The notes beneath the pieces are model-generated. The model worked only from the letters and a program-made list of their open reading frames with translations. It did not search any database and was not told the DNA's origin. The translations under genes were made by a program, and so were the position numbers. From Fictibacillus barbaricus (GTDB lineage: Bacteria; Bacillota; Bacilli; Bacillales; Fictibacillaceae): a DNA stretch of 55,152 bases. Within the stretch, counting starts at the first letter, position 1; every line of letters starts with the position of its first letter. Shown here piece by piece: positions 20,428-30,300 of the stretch. The stretch covers positions 1-55,152 of the forward strand of contig NZ_BMCE01000007.1 of assembly GCF_014635025.1 (NCBI RefSeq), given 5' to 3'.

Positions 20428-20868
20428 TTATCCTCTTCGGCCGCCGCGGCCACCTCTTTTTGATTCAGTACTACGCTTTAAAGTAGTGAGTCGGTCTTCA
20501 CTATCTTTAAGGAACTTATTCATCTTATCCTCAAAAGATAATGCAGTAGAATGGTTGTTTCCACCTCGGTTAGGACCTTTGCGGTTTTTGTTAAATCCGC
20601 CTCTAGAAGGGGCTGGTCTAGCAGAAGCAGCATTTTCTTTTGCTTTCTTAATAGACAGACCGATCTTACCGTCCTTTTCGATGCTCATAACCTTTACTTC
20701 GACTTGATCACCAACTTTAAGAAATTCGTTGATGTCCTTTACGTAATTATCCGCAACTTCGCTAATATGCACAAGTCCTGTTGTACCCCCTGGCAGCTCA
20801 ACAAACGCTCCAAAATGAGTAATCCCAGTAACTTTCCCTTGCAACTTGCTGCCTACTTCAATTGACAT
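20428..20868 (-). CDS. yabR: S1-domain RNA-binding protein YabR
   Basis: A 146-residue protein with one S1 RNA-binding domain (about 5-72: GKVTGITHFGAFVELPGG ... GLVHISEV ... GDQVEVKVMSI). A basic linker rich in Arg, Gly, Asn and Ser follows, then a short helix (SFEDKMNKFLKDSEDRL) and an arginine-glycine tail. The S1 part resembles the repeats of polynucleotide phosphorylase and ribosomal protein S1. A cytoplasmic RNA or ribosome role is inferred; the exact function is not known. It follows divIC in the yabP cluster. Confidence 0.9.
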   Translation of the reverse strand: MSIEVGSKLQGKVTGITHFGAFVELPGGTTGLVHISEVADNYVKDINEFLKVGDQVEVKVMSIEKDGKIGLSIKKAKENAASARPAPSRGGFNKNRKGPNRGGNNHSTALSFEDKMNKFLKDSEDRLTTLKRSTESKRGGRGGRRG

Positions 20869-20959
20869 GCAAAAAATGCTCCTCCTTAAAAAATCTCAAA
20901 AGATATCAATACTTATTATACAATCGAAAAAATCTGCGTGTCAATCAACGCTTAATGCT

Positions 20960-21319
20960 TTATTCTGGAAGTTTAAAGATTGTTTCACCGGGCTTTGACA
21001 TAAAAAAGTCGCGTCTGGCGATTTCTCCAATGTATTCTTCGTCTTTTAGTTTATTCACTTCATCTTTAAGTTGTGCCTTTTCTTCTAAAAGAGCTTTATA
21101 TTCATCACTAAGCTCTTTTTGTTCCAATTGTTTTTCATTTAAAAGGGAAAGCTGTTCTGCAATACCCGTTATAATTAAAAAAGCAAAAAAGGAAAATACG
21201 ATAAAAGCCCCCGTTAAGCGCCTGTACAAACCGCGCTTACGTTTAGCGATCACCTTCTCATGGCGTTCTTTATTCTGGATGTAATGTGAGTGAATCTCTG
21301 TTATTTTCTTTTGGCGCAT
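20960..21319 (-). CDS. divIC: cell division protein DivIC (FtsB family)
   Basis: Bitopic division protein that forms a complex with FtsL and DivIB at the septum. The 119-residue protein has a basic cytoplasmic N-terminus (KRKRGLYRRL), one membrane helix (about 35-55) and an external leucine-rich coiled coil ending in the family motif IARRDFFMSKPGETIF. ATG 21319 was chosen; its AAAGGAGGGG site is rather distant (about 12 nt), while the TTG at the head of the longer frame has no site and lies within yabQ. Confidence 0.92.
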   Translation of the reverse strand: MRQKKITEIHSHYIQNKERHEKVIAKRKRGLYRRLTGAFIVFSFFAFLIITGIAEQLSLLNEKQLEQKELSDEYKALLEEKAQLKDEVNKLKDEEYIGEIARRDFFMSKPGETIFKLPE

Positions 21320-21339
21320 TTGTTCGCTGTTCCCCTCCT

Positions 21340-21939
21340 TTACTTCTTTTTTCCCTTCCAATTGCTGACTTTATTCTTCGCCGATTTCAAAAACCCTGCA
21401 AGTTTGAAATATTTCTCCTTTAAATTATACCATTTTTGCTTAGGAATGAAACGCCATATAAGCCGTCCCACCCACTTAAAAGGAGAGAAAAGAATCATAA
21501 ATATGACCATAACAAGTTTACGCAAAATATTAAATAGGTATAAAAGAATGGCCGTAATGAGCATAATTAACCATTTTATCGGCATAACGATTAAAGAGTT
21601 AAGTAAACGGTATATAAAACGATACAATGAAACAACTGCTTTAACCATCCATTCTAAAAGCTTCTTATACATTCGATCAAAGAGCGCCCGGTAGGCAGCA
21701 TAACCACAAATGAGGGCAATAAAAATATAAAAGCGAATTTCTGCGTGATTCACGTGAAGAAGAACATAAAAGACCAGCAAAGCCTGTACCAGCCAAAAAA
21801 GCAGATCATTTAGAAAATGAAGCCAGTGCCACTTCCGCTTTTCATGGATGAACCGGCTGTACGTATCGACAGCCATGCCGATCCATATTCCCATGAAAAC
21901 CATTGACAGCATGGTTTGAAACTGAACGGTTAAGGTCAT
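21340..21939 (-). CDS. yabQ: spore cortex protein YabQ
   Basis: Polytopic membrane protein required in B. subtilis for cortex formation, made in the mother cell. The 199 residues contain about five hydrophobic helices (near 5-22, 43-62, 67-83, 112-150 and possibly more) and a strongly basic C-terminal tail. The start overlaps the yabP stop by 4 nt, showing translational coupling. The assignment rests on position, size and N-terminal similarity (MTLTVQFQTMLSMVFMG). Confidence 0.88.
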   Translation of the reverse strand: MTLTVQFQTMLSMVFMGIWIGMAVDTYSRFIHEKRKWHWLHFLNDLLFWLVQALLVFYVLLHVNHAEIRFYIFIALICGYAAYRALFDRMYKKLLEWMVKAVVSLYRFIYRLLNSLIVMPIKWLIMLITAILLYLFNILRKLVMVIFMILFSPFKWVGRLIWRFIPKQKWYNLKEKYFKLAGFLKSAKNKVSNWKGKKK

Positions 21940-22244
21940 TTGAACAATTTGCCAAAGAAGCCTTTATTCTTTTCACCGGTCTGCTGGTCCAGGTAAACGA
22001 GGTCAAAAACTTTGCCTTCAATATTCACAACACCTGATTCCACATCCAGGTTCTTCATCTTCAAGTTCATCCCGCGAATCGCTAAAAAGCCCATCGTCGT
22101 CTCAAGCAGGAATTCTTCGTTATCAAAACTCTCTACCTGTTTAACCCCTGTGATCTCTAAACTCTTTCTTCCTATCATCCTTACATCGTGATTTGGTGTA
22201 CTCACTTTTTGATTATATCCGTTAAGATCGTATCGTTGGTCCAT
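21936..22244 (-). CDS. yabP: sporulation protein YabP
   Basis: A 102-residue YabP-family protein, mostly beta structure, with the family core RKSLEITGVKQVESFDNEEF, TTMGFLAIRG and NLDVESGVVNIEGKV. In B. subtilis it is needed for spore cortex assembly and is made under sigma-E. The start at 22244 has AGGAGG seven bases upstream; the longer frame to 22301 runs into the promoter. It forms the head of yabP-yabQ-divIC-yabR. Confidence 0.92.
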   Translation of the reverse strand: MDQRYDLNGYNQKVSTPNHDVRMIGRKSLEITGVKQVESFDNEEFLLETTMGFLAIRGMNLKMKNLDVESGVVNIEGKVFDLVYLDQQTGEKNKGFFGKLFK

Positions 22245-22269
22245 ACATTCCCCTCCTCTATTCCATACA

Positions 22270-22299
22270 AATGTATGAAGCTGGTGAGGGGAATAGAAC
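22270..22299 (-). promoter_or_regulatory. yabP promoter, sigma-E-like
   Basis: GTTCTATT (22292-22299), 14 nt, CATACATT (22270-22277) on the minus strand, resembling the sigma-E boxes (GTCATATT, CATACAAT) with the usual spacing. It lies 26 bp upstream of yabP, a sigma-E gene in B. subtilis. Confidence 0.65.
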
Positions 22300-22446
22300 A
22301 AGCTGTATCGAAATGCTGAGACAGCCGTTCAGACAAGACAAGCACTTAATTCTTGACTGAAGACACGCTTTTTGTGTCACAGGGAAAGAGGAAAGTGACC
22401 TCGACCGGTTAGCCCCGCGGTACACATTCTATCGATATTTGTAGAC
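22300..22446. other. intergenic, no gene seen
   Basis: Part of the 440-bp interval between rqcP and yabP. It is richer in GC than the rest of the interval. No gene, tRNA or clear hairpin is visible. Confidence 0.5.
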
Positions 22447-22550
22447 TCGTGGATATAACTCCAATTTTTGTGGATATATTAGACAAACTCGTGGAATTAA
22501 TACCGGAATTTATGGAATTACAGCTAAAACTTTTGGAATTAACGTTTTCA
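22447..22550. repeat. tandem 21-nt degenerate repeat (five units)
   Basis: The motif TGGA(A/T)(A/T)T(A/T) recurs with exactly 21-nt spacing at 22450, 22471, 22492, 22513 and 22534; the third to fifth units share TGGAATTA, and two units share ACTCGTGGA. The units are too diverged to be a young duplication. The array sits between the rqcP terminator and the yabP promoter. Confidence 0.75.
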
Positions 22551-22705
22551 GACTCTCATCCGAAGGTATATGTCACCTTGTTTGTACTTATTAGAGAGCC
22601 TATATGTGCTAGATCAACCTCATTATTTTAATTCAGAACAGTTTTGTTTCCAAAACTGCACCTAAATTGATATTAATTTCGCATTAAACAGCGTTCAACT
22701 GCTGA

Positions 22706-22739
22706 AAATGGAAAAGAACCTGAAAAATTCAGGTTCTTT
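22706..22739 (-). terminator. rqcP terminator
   Basis: Twelve-base arms AAAGAACCTGAA/TTCAGGTTCTTT (22728-22739 and 22713-22724) with a 3-nt loop, then a pyrimidine-rich tail on the minus strand. It overlaps the rqcP stop codon. Confidence 0.85.
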
Positions 22740-23004
22740 ACTCAGTCGTTTCGATGCGGTTTTCTTCGAGGACCGTATACATGTTATCCGCGTCCTCTTT
22801 TTTGGTCGTATCTTTAAGCTCGTTGACTTTAACCTTCACAAGCTTTTGGCCAAAACGAATCGTAAGCTCGTCCCCTACTTTCACATCAGAAGAAGCTTTT
22901 GCCTGCAATCCGTTAATCGAGATACGGCCTTGATCTGAAATCTCCTTCGCAACGGTTCTGCGTTTGATCAAGCGGGAGACTTTCAGAAACTTATCTAGGC
23001 GCAT
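22738..23004 (-). CDS. rqcP: S4-domain ribosome quality control protein RqcP
   Basis: An 88-residue protein with an S4 RNA-binding domain at its start ([21 protein letters not shown] ... [11 protein letters not shown]), related to Hsp15. B. subtilis YabO (RqcP) works with RqcH on the 50S subunit during C-terminal alanine tailing of stalled peptides. It begins 2 nt after the HU gene stop codon. The acidic tail beyond residue 70 is usual. Confidence 0.93.
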   Translation of the reverse strand: MRLDKFLKVSRLIKRRTVAKEISDQGRISINGLQAKASSDVKVGDELTIRFGQKLVKVKVNELKDTTKKEDADNMYTVLEENRIETTE

Positions 23005-23006
23005 GC

Positions 23007-23279
23007 TTACTTTACAGCTTCTTTCAGCTTGTTTCCTGCTTTAAATGCCGGTACTGTTGCAGCCGGGATTTGAATTTCTTTCCCTGTTTGAGGGTTGCGG
23101 CCTGTACGGCTTGAACGCTCACGAGTTTCGAAAGTTCCGAATCCTACGAACTGAACCTTGTCTCCGCCTTTAAGAGCAGCAGTGATCTCATCGATTACGC
23201 CATTAACGACTGTTTCTACATCTTTCTTTGTAAGTCCTGATTTTTCTGAGATATTTGTTACCAATTCATTTTTGTTCAT
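23007..23279 (-). CDS. HU-family DNA-binding protein
   Basis: A complete 90-residue [45 protein letters not shown] with the DNA-intercalating arm and proline in the arm tip ([16 protein letters not shown]). HU dimers bend and compact the nucleoid. The main B. subtilis HU gene (hbs) is elsewhere on the chromosome, and yabN is followed directly by yabO there, so this may be an additional HU copy. AAGGAGG precedes the ATG by eight bases. The symbol is left empty because paralogue identity cannot be settled here. Confidence 0.95.
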   Translation of the reverse strand: MNKNELVTNISEKSGLTKKDVETVVNGVIDEITAALKGGDKVQFVGFGTFETRERSSRTGRNPQTGKEIQIPAATVPAFKAGNKLKEAVK

Positions 23280-23407
23280 TTTTAATTACCTCCTTGTTTA
23301 TCTACCACATTAATTCGGCAGAAACCCCTTATAATTAAGGGTTCTTGTTATTTCTCGAGAAAATATTCTCTATTTTTCACTATAATCCTTCTTTGTAGAA
23401 AAAAAAA

Positions 23408-24853
23408 TTATTTTGCCTCGTCCCACAGACGGTCCATTTCTTCTAAGGTTACATCCTCAAATGAAAGGCTTTTTTCCTTTAACGCATTCTCAATATAGTT
23501 AAAGCGCTTTTTAAACTTTTGGTTCGTTGCGTTGAGGGCTTCTTCTGGATCTATCTTATAAAACCGCGCTAGGTTTATCACTGAAAATAACAGATCTCCC
23601 AGTTCCTTTTGCTGTTCATCGCCTTCTGCTTCCTGAAACTCTTTTAATTCTTCTAGAATCTTATCAAAAACAGGTCCTGCTTCTTTCCAGTCAAAGCCCA
23701 CCTTTGCCGCTTTTTTCTGATAAAGAAATGCTTTCTGAACAGCTGGGAGTCCTTTTGGCACTCCGTCTAGAAGTGACTCTCTATTTTCTTTTCCTGATTC
23801 TTTTGCTTTAATAGCTTCCCAGTTGGCTACAACTTCATCTGCGTCCTCTGCTGAAACATCACCAAACACATGCGGATGCCGACGAATCATCTTCTCTGTT
23901 AAAACGGCGATAACATCATCTATGGCAAAGAACCCTTCCTCTTCTCCGATCTGTGAGTGAAGAAGGACTTGAAGCAATACATCACCCAGTTCCTCAGCAA
24001 GAGCCTCATCATCTTCTTCGTCAATCGCTTCAAAAACTTCATACGCTTCTTCAATTAAGTACTTCTTTAACGTTGCATGGGTCTGTTTTTGATCCCACGG
24101 GCATCCGCCGGGCCCTCTTAGCCTAGCGATCACGTTTCTTAAAAACGAAAAGTCTCGATACAGAAGCTCCTCTTCTTTAACAGGAGGAACATAAACCGCG
24201 GTTAAGTTGTTTAACGTCACTGTCTGGTCTAACTCATGGAGCGGAACTTTTTTTATGGATTCATCCGTACTGCCAGCTGCCGTAACAACCACAACTTCAT
24301 AATCGTCTGGGTATTTTTCCATCAGTGTCAGCTTCACTTCAGATGCAATAAACGCATCATAGACTTGTACGATAACAAGATGATGGCGAATCTGGATCTC
24401 ATCTGCAACTAGAGCAGTTCCATCAAGGATCTGGCAGCCTTCAATAGGATCAATTTTTAGAGAAGTATACATTTCGTCAAGAAAACTTTTCCCGCCAGCA
24501 ACTGCAACTTCAATACCCCTGCTCTCAGCTTGGTGCAGCAGAATCTGAACGGCTTGTTCCGCGACTAATGGATGACCCGGAACAGCATAAATAACGTGGC
24601 CTTCCTTTTCAGCTGCTTGAAAAAGCGTTTCTGCAATCTCCTCATAAACCGGTTCAAACTGATCATGCTTTTCATAAATAGCATCAAAGGCAATAAAGTT
24701 CTTTCCTTGTTCGGCAAGCTCTTCTATGGCAGGGTGATGCACCGTGCGTACATATACTGTTTCAGAGGATCCAAGCATTCTATAGATACCCAATGTCATC
24801 TGGTCTAAATTACCAGCGCCTAACCCGATAATTGTTATTCTTTTTGTCATCAT
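23408..24853 (-). CDS. yabN: tetrapyrrole methylase-like / MazG pyrophosphohydrolase fusion YabN
   Basis: A 481-residue two-domain protein. Residues 1-225 resemble SAM-dependent tetrapyrrole methylases (IIGLGAGNLDQMTLG, YAVPGHPLVAEQ). Residues about 240-481 are MazG, a nucleoside triphosphate pyrophosphohydrolase, with two EExxE-type metal motifs (LIEEAYEVFEAI and EELGDVLLQVLLHS) repeated later as EELKEF and KELGDLLFSVINLARF. The enzyme probably cleans damaged or excess NTPs. The start overlaps the yabM stop, and ATG codons at 24853 and 24850 are both possible. Confidence 0.93.
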   Translation of the reverse strand: MMTKRITIIGLGAGNLDQMTLGIYRMLGSSETVYVRTVHHPAIEELAEQGKNFIAFDAIYEKHDQFEPVYEEIAETLFQAAEKEGHVIYAVPGHPLVAEQAVQILLHQAESRGIEVAVAGGKSFLDEMYTSLKIDPIEGCQILDGTALVADEIQIRHHLVIVQVYDAFIASEVKLTLMEKYPDDYEVVVVTAAGSTDESIKKVPLHELDQTVTLNNLTAVYVPPVKEEELLYRDFSFLRNVIARLRGPGGCPWDQKQTHATLKKYLIEEAYEVFEAIDEEDDEALAEELGDVLLQVLLHSQIGEEEGFFAIDDVIAVLTEKMIRRHPHVFGDVSAEDADEVVANWEAIKAKESGKENRESLLDGVPKGLPAVQKAFLYQKKAAKVGFDWKEAGPVFDKILEELKEFQEAEGDEQQKELGDLLFSVINLARFYKIDPEEALNATNQKFKKRFNYIENALKEKSLSFEDVTLEEMDRLWDEAK

Positions 24854-26433
24854 GGTCTCCTTTTTTTTAGACGTTTAAACAGTTTGCTCACAAAACTAAC
24901 GGAATGAAACACAGATTCCCATTCTGCTTTAGAAAATATCTTTAGCTTCATGATACTAATTAGATAGATGGCTGCACCTATTAAAGATGAGCTGACGCTG
25001 ATCAACATCGCCTGGAAACGAGTGTCGCCGGTAAACAGAACGATCTCTGCAACAAATACCCATAACGAAACTCCAACTGCCATAAGCCCCAAGGATAAAA
25101 TGTAAGAAAGAAGTTTAGACGTATTGGCACCACTTAAAAAATGAGTTGATTGCTGAAGCTTTATCAGTTGAACAACCGCTGCAATAAGCGTTGCAGATAC
25201 AGTTGACAGTGCAGCGCCCTCCATTCCCATAAACGGTATCAATAAAAGGTTTCCGGTAACCTTCACAATAACAGCTAATAAAATTGAAATAGCAGCAAAT
25301 CGACCGTGGCCAATGCCTTGTAAAAGCCCGGTAGCCGTATAGATAATAGATACAAAAAGAATGGAAACACAAAGAATGGCGAGGGCTAGGGAACCTTCTT
25401 CATTTTTAAAAAGCATTATATTAAGGTTTTTCATAATACAGATCAGTCCTACGGCAGCCGCTCCTCCAAAAACAACAGAGATCTTCGTAGAAAGTTTGGC
25501 AAGGGACTGGATCTCCGTTTTTTTCTTTTCTGTTACTAATGATGCCATCTCTGGAACAACGGCAAGGGCTACAGAAGCTGCAGCTATAGTTCCCAGCTGA
25601 AGGAGGGGCTGTCCACGATCAAAAACTCCTTTTAGCAGCCTTGCATCGTAATCTTTCATTCCACTTTCTACCCATACATTTACAAAAAGAAAGGCATCGA
25701 CAAGCTGCATAAGAGCGAGGATGAGTGCACTTAAAGAAAGGTAGATACTTGATTTAAGAAGTTCGGCTGCATATAAAAACCTAATCTTTGCACGTTTATT
25801 ATATGAACTCGCAAACCCCTTTTTCCAAAAGGATAAAAGAAATAAACCGGAAGCCAGAGCACCGACAACTGACCCGGATAGGGCAGCAGCACCTGTCTCA
25901 TAGCTTGAAAATCCTTTTGAAACAAAGTAATAGGATAACAATAATATGCCTGAAACTCGTATAGTCTGTTCAATCAATTGTGAAACGGCAGTTAGCTGCA
26001 TATCTCCGTATCCTTGATAAATACCCCTAAAAAAAGCAGAAAGAGGAATGAATAAAAACAGGACTGAGATCACTCTAATCGGCAGATAGAGGCTGTCATC
26101 CCCCATCCAGTGCGCGATGAAAGGGGCTGTTATAAATAAGGAAAAGAACGAAAAAACTCCAAGCCAAAAGGATGTCCATACAGACGTTTTAATAAGGTGA
26201 TCATTATTGTTTTTTTCTGAGACGATCATTTTTGACAATGCCATAGGAAAACCTGTAAAGGCAATTGCAGCTGCAATCGCATAAAACGGGTAAGCCTGTT
26301 GAAATACATAAAAACCGAAATCACCCGTCATATTTTGATAGGGAATTCGGTAGACTGCACTTAATAATTTCACTATAAGTGCTGCTGCGGTCAGCAGCAA
26401 AGCACCTTCCCACACAGAAGACTTTTTTTTCAT
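24850..26433 (-). CDS. yabM: MOP/MATE-superfamily lipid-linked precursor or polysaccharide exporter YabM
   Basis: A 527-residue integral membrane protein with about 14 hydrophobic helices spread evenly along the chain, and the N-terminal pattern LSAVYRIPYQNMTGDFGFY of the SpoVB/MurJ/Wzx group. It aligns in position with B. subtilis yabM, between spoVT and yabN. It probably flips a lipid-linked sugar or similar polymer precursor; the substrate is unknown. Annotation as SpoVB is a common confusion, but the true spoVB is elsewhere in B. subtilis. Confidence 0.85.
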   Translation of the reverse strand: MKKKSSVWEGALLLTAAALIVKLLSAVYRIPYQNMTGDFGFYVFQQAYPFYAIAAAIAFTGFPMALSKMIVSEKNNNDHLIKTSVWTSFWLGVFSFFSLFITAPFIAHWMGDDSLYLPIRVISVLFLFIPLSAFFRGIYQGYGDMQLTAVSQLIEQTIRVSGILLLSYYFVSKGFSSYETGAAALSGSVVGALASGLFLLSFWKKGFASSYNKRAKIRFLYAAELLKSSIYLSLSALILALMQLVDAFLFVNVWVESGMKDYDARLLKGVFDRGQPLLQLGTIAAASVALAVVPEMASLVTEKKKTEIQSLAKLSTKISVVFGGAAAVGLICIMKNLNIMLFKNEEGSLALAILCVSILFVSIIYTATGLLQGIGHGRFAAISILLAVIVKVTGNLLLIPFMGMEGAALSTVSATLIAAVVQLIKLQQSTHFLSGANTSKLLSYILSLGLMAVGVSLWVFVAEIVLFTGDTRFQAMLISVSSSLIGAAIYLISIMKLKIFSKAEWESVFHSVSFVSKLFKRLKKRRP

Positions 26434-26519
26434 GGTATAACCCTCAATACTATGTAGTCACGTTACTAACAAACTTATTTCCCGGGACGACACATGTCGA
26501 CACGCTCTTCATGAATTCA

Positions 26520-26529
26520 AGGTATTATA
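26520..26529 (-). promoter_or_regulatory. possible yabM promoter (extended -10)
   Basis: ATGGTATAAT on the minus strand (TATAAT at 26524-26529 preceded by TGG) is an extended -10 element without a good -35 box. It lies about 90 bp upstream of yabM. Confidence 0.4.
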
Positions 26530-26654
26530 CCATAACTTAAAAAATTACCCGAAGGCATACACACTGCACCTGCAGATTCTCGGTACAGCTCACAGTTTTC
26601 GTACAAGTTTTGCTCGTCGCTGATGAAGAGATGCGACGCTTATCAATCAGCCAA

Positions 26655-26689
26655 AAAACAAAAAAAGAAAGAGCATATGGCCCTTTCTC
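26655..26689 (-). terminator. spoVT terminator
   Basis: AGAAAGGGC and GCTCTTTCT arms (26680-26688 and 26666-26674) with one wobble pair, 5-nt loop, then seven T residues on the minus strand. Confidence 0.85.
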
Positions 26690-27225
26690 TATTGCTCCAT
26701 CTGTCTGGCTAAAAATCCAGCAGCTGTTTCAGCAAGCTTCTGCTCTAGTTCTGAGAGCTTTTTTCCTTCTTTTCCAATCATGACAACTGCTCCAATTGGG
26801 TCTCCGCCTGCAATGATTGGTGCAATAACATGGGATGTGCTTTCTTTTATCCCATCGATCAGCTCGGCGTCGGTTCCGTTGGATTCAACCAGCGTCTTCC
26901 GGTCACTCATGGAGGCTTCCACTACTTTACCGATGCTCTTATTGTGATAATCTTTTTTGGATCCGCCAGCTACCGCAATATATGTATCACGGTCAGCGAT
27001 TAAAACAACATGACCAGTACTATCAGCAAGGCTTTCTGCATACTCCTTCGCAAAATCACCTAACTCATTGATCGGAGAGTATTTTTTTAAGATGACTTCT
27101 CCATCTCTGTCTACAAAAATCTCAAGCGGGTCTCCCTCACGAATCCGAAGTGTTCTGCGGATTTCCTTTGGGATAACAACACGCCCAAGGTCATCAATAC
27201 GGCGAACGATACCTGTCGCTTTCAT
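26689..27225 (-). CDS. spoVT: stage V sporulation transcription factor SpoVT
   Basis: Forespore regulator that tunes sigma-G genes. The 178-residue protein has an N-terminal AbrB-type swapped-hairpin DNA-binding domain (MKATGIVRRIDDLGRVVIPKEIRRTL, about 1-50), nearly identical in pattern to AbrB in this window, and a C-terminal GAF-like domain (about 56-178). ATG 27225 was chosen to match the family length; an AGAGGG site lies about ten bases upstream. The longer frame to 27306 has no family support. Confidence 0.95.
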   Translation of the reverse strand: MKATGIVRRIDDLGRVVIPKEIRRTLRIREGDPLEIFVDRDGEVILKKYSPINELGDFAKEYAESLADSTGHVVLIADRDTYIAVAGGSKKDYHNKSIGKVVEASMSDRKTLVESNGTDAELIDGIKESTSHVIAPIIAGGDPIGAVVMIGKEGKKLSELEQKLAETAAGFLARQMEQ

Positions 27226-27368
27226 ATAAATAATGCCCTCTCTTTCGGATGATGATGAATCCTGATGTAACAACAAAATGGTTCCTTCTCTGAAAGAATG
27301 TTCCATTTTCTAGGTTTATTATTTGTTACATCTGCTGTTCTATACACAAAAAGAGGGGTTAATAAATT

Positions 27369-30300
27369 TTACGGAGTATTTACTGTCTTTTCTTTCCTAG
27401 CATGCTTTATTTCTTTTAGGAAAAGATCGATTTGCTTTAACAGCTCCAAGTCTTTAAGACGCTTACGGTTTATAACTACTTTCATTAAATTGTTCTGCAT
27501 GCCTAGGTTTACATGTCTCCCAATTTTGTTGGCAATGTCAAACATCTTAGCTCCATCTAAGGATGCCGTTGCCTTTTCATTAAGCAGCATCATAACCGTA
27601 TCTTGTTTCTGTTCAATTGATCTAACACCCTCACGTTTTGCGCGAAGTTTAATTCCGGCTGCAAGAAGCAAACATTCAACTTCTACTGGATAATCTCCAA
27701 AACGATCGATAAATTCTTCCTGCAGATCTGAAATATCTTTCAGTGCTTTCGCTGCACGAACATGTTTATACATTTCAATCTTTTGCTTTTCGTCACCTAT
27801 ATAGCTTGTTGGAATATACGCATCAACTTCAACGTTAAGTTCCACATCTTCTTCAACTTCTTTTGGTTTGGTTCCTTTTCTTTCTTGTATCGCTTCTTCA
27901 AGCATTTGTGAATAGAGATCAAAACCTACTGAATCAATAAATCCATGCTGCTGAGCACCAAGCAGGTTACCCGCTCCTCGAATAGAAAGGTCACGCATCG
28001 CAATTTTAAAGCCCGACCCTAACTCTGTAAATTCTTTGATAGCTTGAAGACGTTTTTCTGCTACTTCTGTTAAAACTTTGTCTCGCTGGTAAGTGAAATA
28101 AGCGTAGGCAACACGATTCGAACGTCCCACGCGCCCTCTAAGCTGATAAAGCTGAGAAAGACCCATCTTATCAGCGTCATAGACGATAAGAGTATTAACG
28201 TTTGGAATATCGACGCCCGTCTCGATGATCGTGGTCGAAACCAATACATCGAAGTTCCCTTCTAAGAATTCCAGCATGACGCTTTCGAGCTCGTTCTCAG
28301 ACATCTGGCCATGTGCATAAGCCACACGGCAGTCAGGTACAAGCATGGAGATCTGCTCTGCCATACGTTCTATCGAATCAACACGGTTATATAAGAAATA
28401 GACCTGTCCCCCCCTGCCCATTTCTCGTTCAATTGCTTCACGGACGAGGGAGCCGTTGTAATCCATTACATAGGTCTGCACTGGGAATCGGTTCTCAGGC
28501 GGCGTCTCAATAACGGACAGATCACGTACACCTAGCATTGACATATGCAGAGTACGCGGTATAGGCGTTGCTGTTAACGTGAGTACATCCACGTTTGATT
28601 TTAGCGTCTTGATCTTTTCTTTATGCGTTACACCAAAACGCTGCTCTTCATCAATGATCAATAAACCTAGATCCTTGTATTGAACATCTTTTGAAAGTAA
28701 ACGGTGTGTACCTATCGCAATATCCACCGTACCTGCTTTTAATCCCCTGAGTACTTCGTTTTGTTCTTTTTTTGATCGAAACCGGCTTAAGCTGCCGATG
28801 CTGATTGGAAACTCAGAAAAGCGTTCACGGAACGTTTCATAGTGTTGTTGTGCAAGGATTGTGGTAGGAACAAGAAATGCTACCTGCTTCCCATCCATGA
28901 TTGCTTTAAAAGCTGCACGAATTGCTACTTCTGTCTTCCCATATCCAACATCTCCACAAAGGAGGCGATCCATTGGACGGATGCTTTCCATATCTTTTTT
29001 GATCTCTTCAATCGCTCGCAATTGATCGTCTGTCTCCTGATAAGGGAAACTTCCCTCAAACTCGCTCTGTTCCGCTCCGTCCTCAGCAAATGCGTAGCCT
29101 CTGCTTGCTTCGCGCTCTGCATAAAGCTTGATTAAATCATCTGCAATATCCTGAACAGAAGACTTAACTCTGCTCTTTACCTTCTTCCAATCGCTGCCGC
29201 CAAGTGAATAGATCTTAGGCTCTTTGCCTTCTGATCCCACATATTTTTGTACTTGATCGATCTGTTCTACTGGCACATAGAGCTTATCGTTTCCCGAGTA
29301 TTTAATATGCAGGTAATCTTTATGAACACCTTTGATTTCCAGTGTCTCAATGCCTAAGTATTTACCGATCCCGTGATTCACGTGAACGACATAATCGCCT
29401 ACCTTGAGTTCGGAATAACTCTTAATCCGTTCTGCGTTTGTCATTCGCTGTTTTCTAGCAGGACGTTTTGCTTTTTTAGTAAATACCTCTTCTTCAGTGA
29501 TGACGACGAGTTTTTGTTTAACTGATTCAAATCCGCTTCCAAGGTCACCAAGCAGGATCTGACTTGTTTTCGGTTTGATATCCTGATCTTTATCAATGAT
29601 ACCCGCATCCATCTCATAGTCTGCAAGAACACGTTCCAGCCGGTTTGCCCGCTCCTTGTTCATCGCAACGAAGACAATCGCAAAACCTAGTTTTTTCCAT
29701 CGGTCCATCTCGCCTTTTAAGACGTTCATCTGTCCATGGAAGTTCTGCATGCTCTTACATTCTACATTTAGAATATTTTGAGGCTGCGTGTGCTGAACAT
29801 GCCTTAAGAACAAGGATAGATAAATGATCGGAAACGCCTTTTTGTCACCTAGAATGTTGCTTGTATCTGGGGATATCGTCAGATCTTGAACAAGTTCTCC
29901 ATGTTCGAGCAGAGCAGTTTGCCACTCTGCTTCTTCTTTATCGAGCTGCTGGCTCGTTTCCTGAATGCGTCCGATTTCATCCATGATAATTAAACTGTCA
30001 GATGAAATATAATTTAGAAGGCTTGCAGGGTTATCATAAAAGAGTGAAGCGTATTTATACATACTTTGAAACTGCTGATGTTCACGCAGACGGCCTGTTT
30101 CATAGCTGATATTCTCAACGAGTGTTTCTTTGAGTGCATCATCTTTTATGTTTTTTAAAGTAGCAGCAAGTTTTGCCTCTATTCTGTCTGCTGCCTTATC
30201 ATAGTGCTCATCGAATAGAATCAGTTCCTCTGCAGGTGCAATAGTGATTTCTTCTACCTTGTCCTGTGAGCGTTGTGATTCTGCTTCAAAGTATCGAATG

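Noticed and set aside
20960-21361. Longer DivIC starting at the TTG at 21361
   Set aside because: No ribosome binding site precedes it and it would extend into yabQ; the ATG at 21319 aligns with the family.
24850-26433. SpoVB annotation for the MOP-family exporter
   Set aside because: Gene order (spoVT-X-yabN) matches yabM; SpoVB is a paralogue at another locus in B. subtilis.
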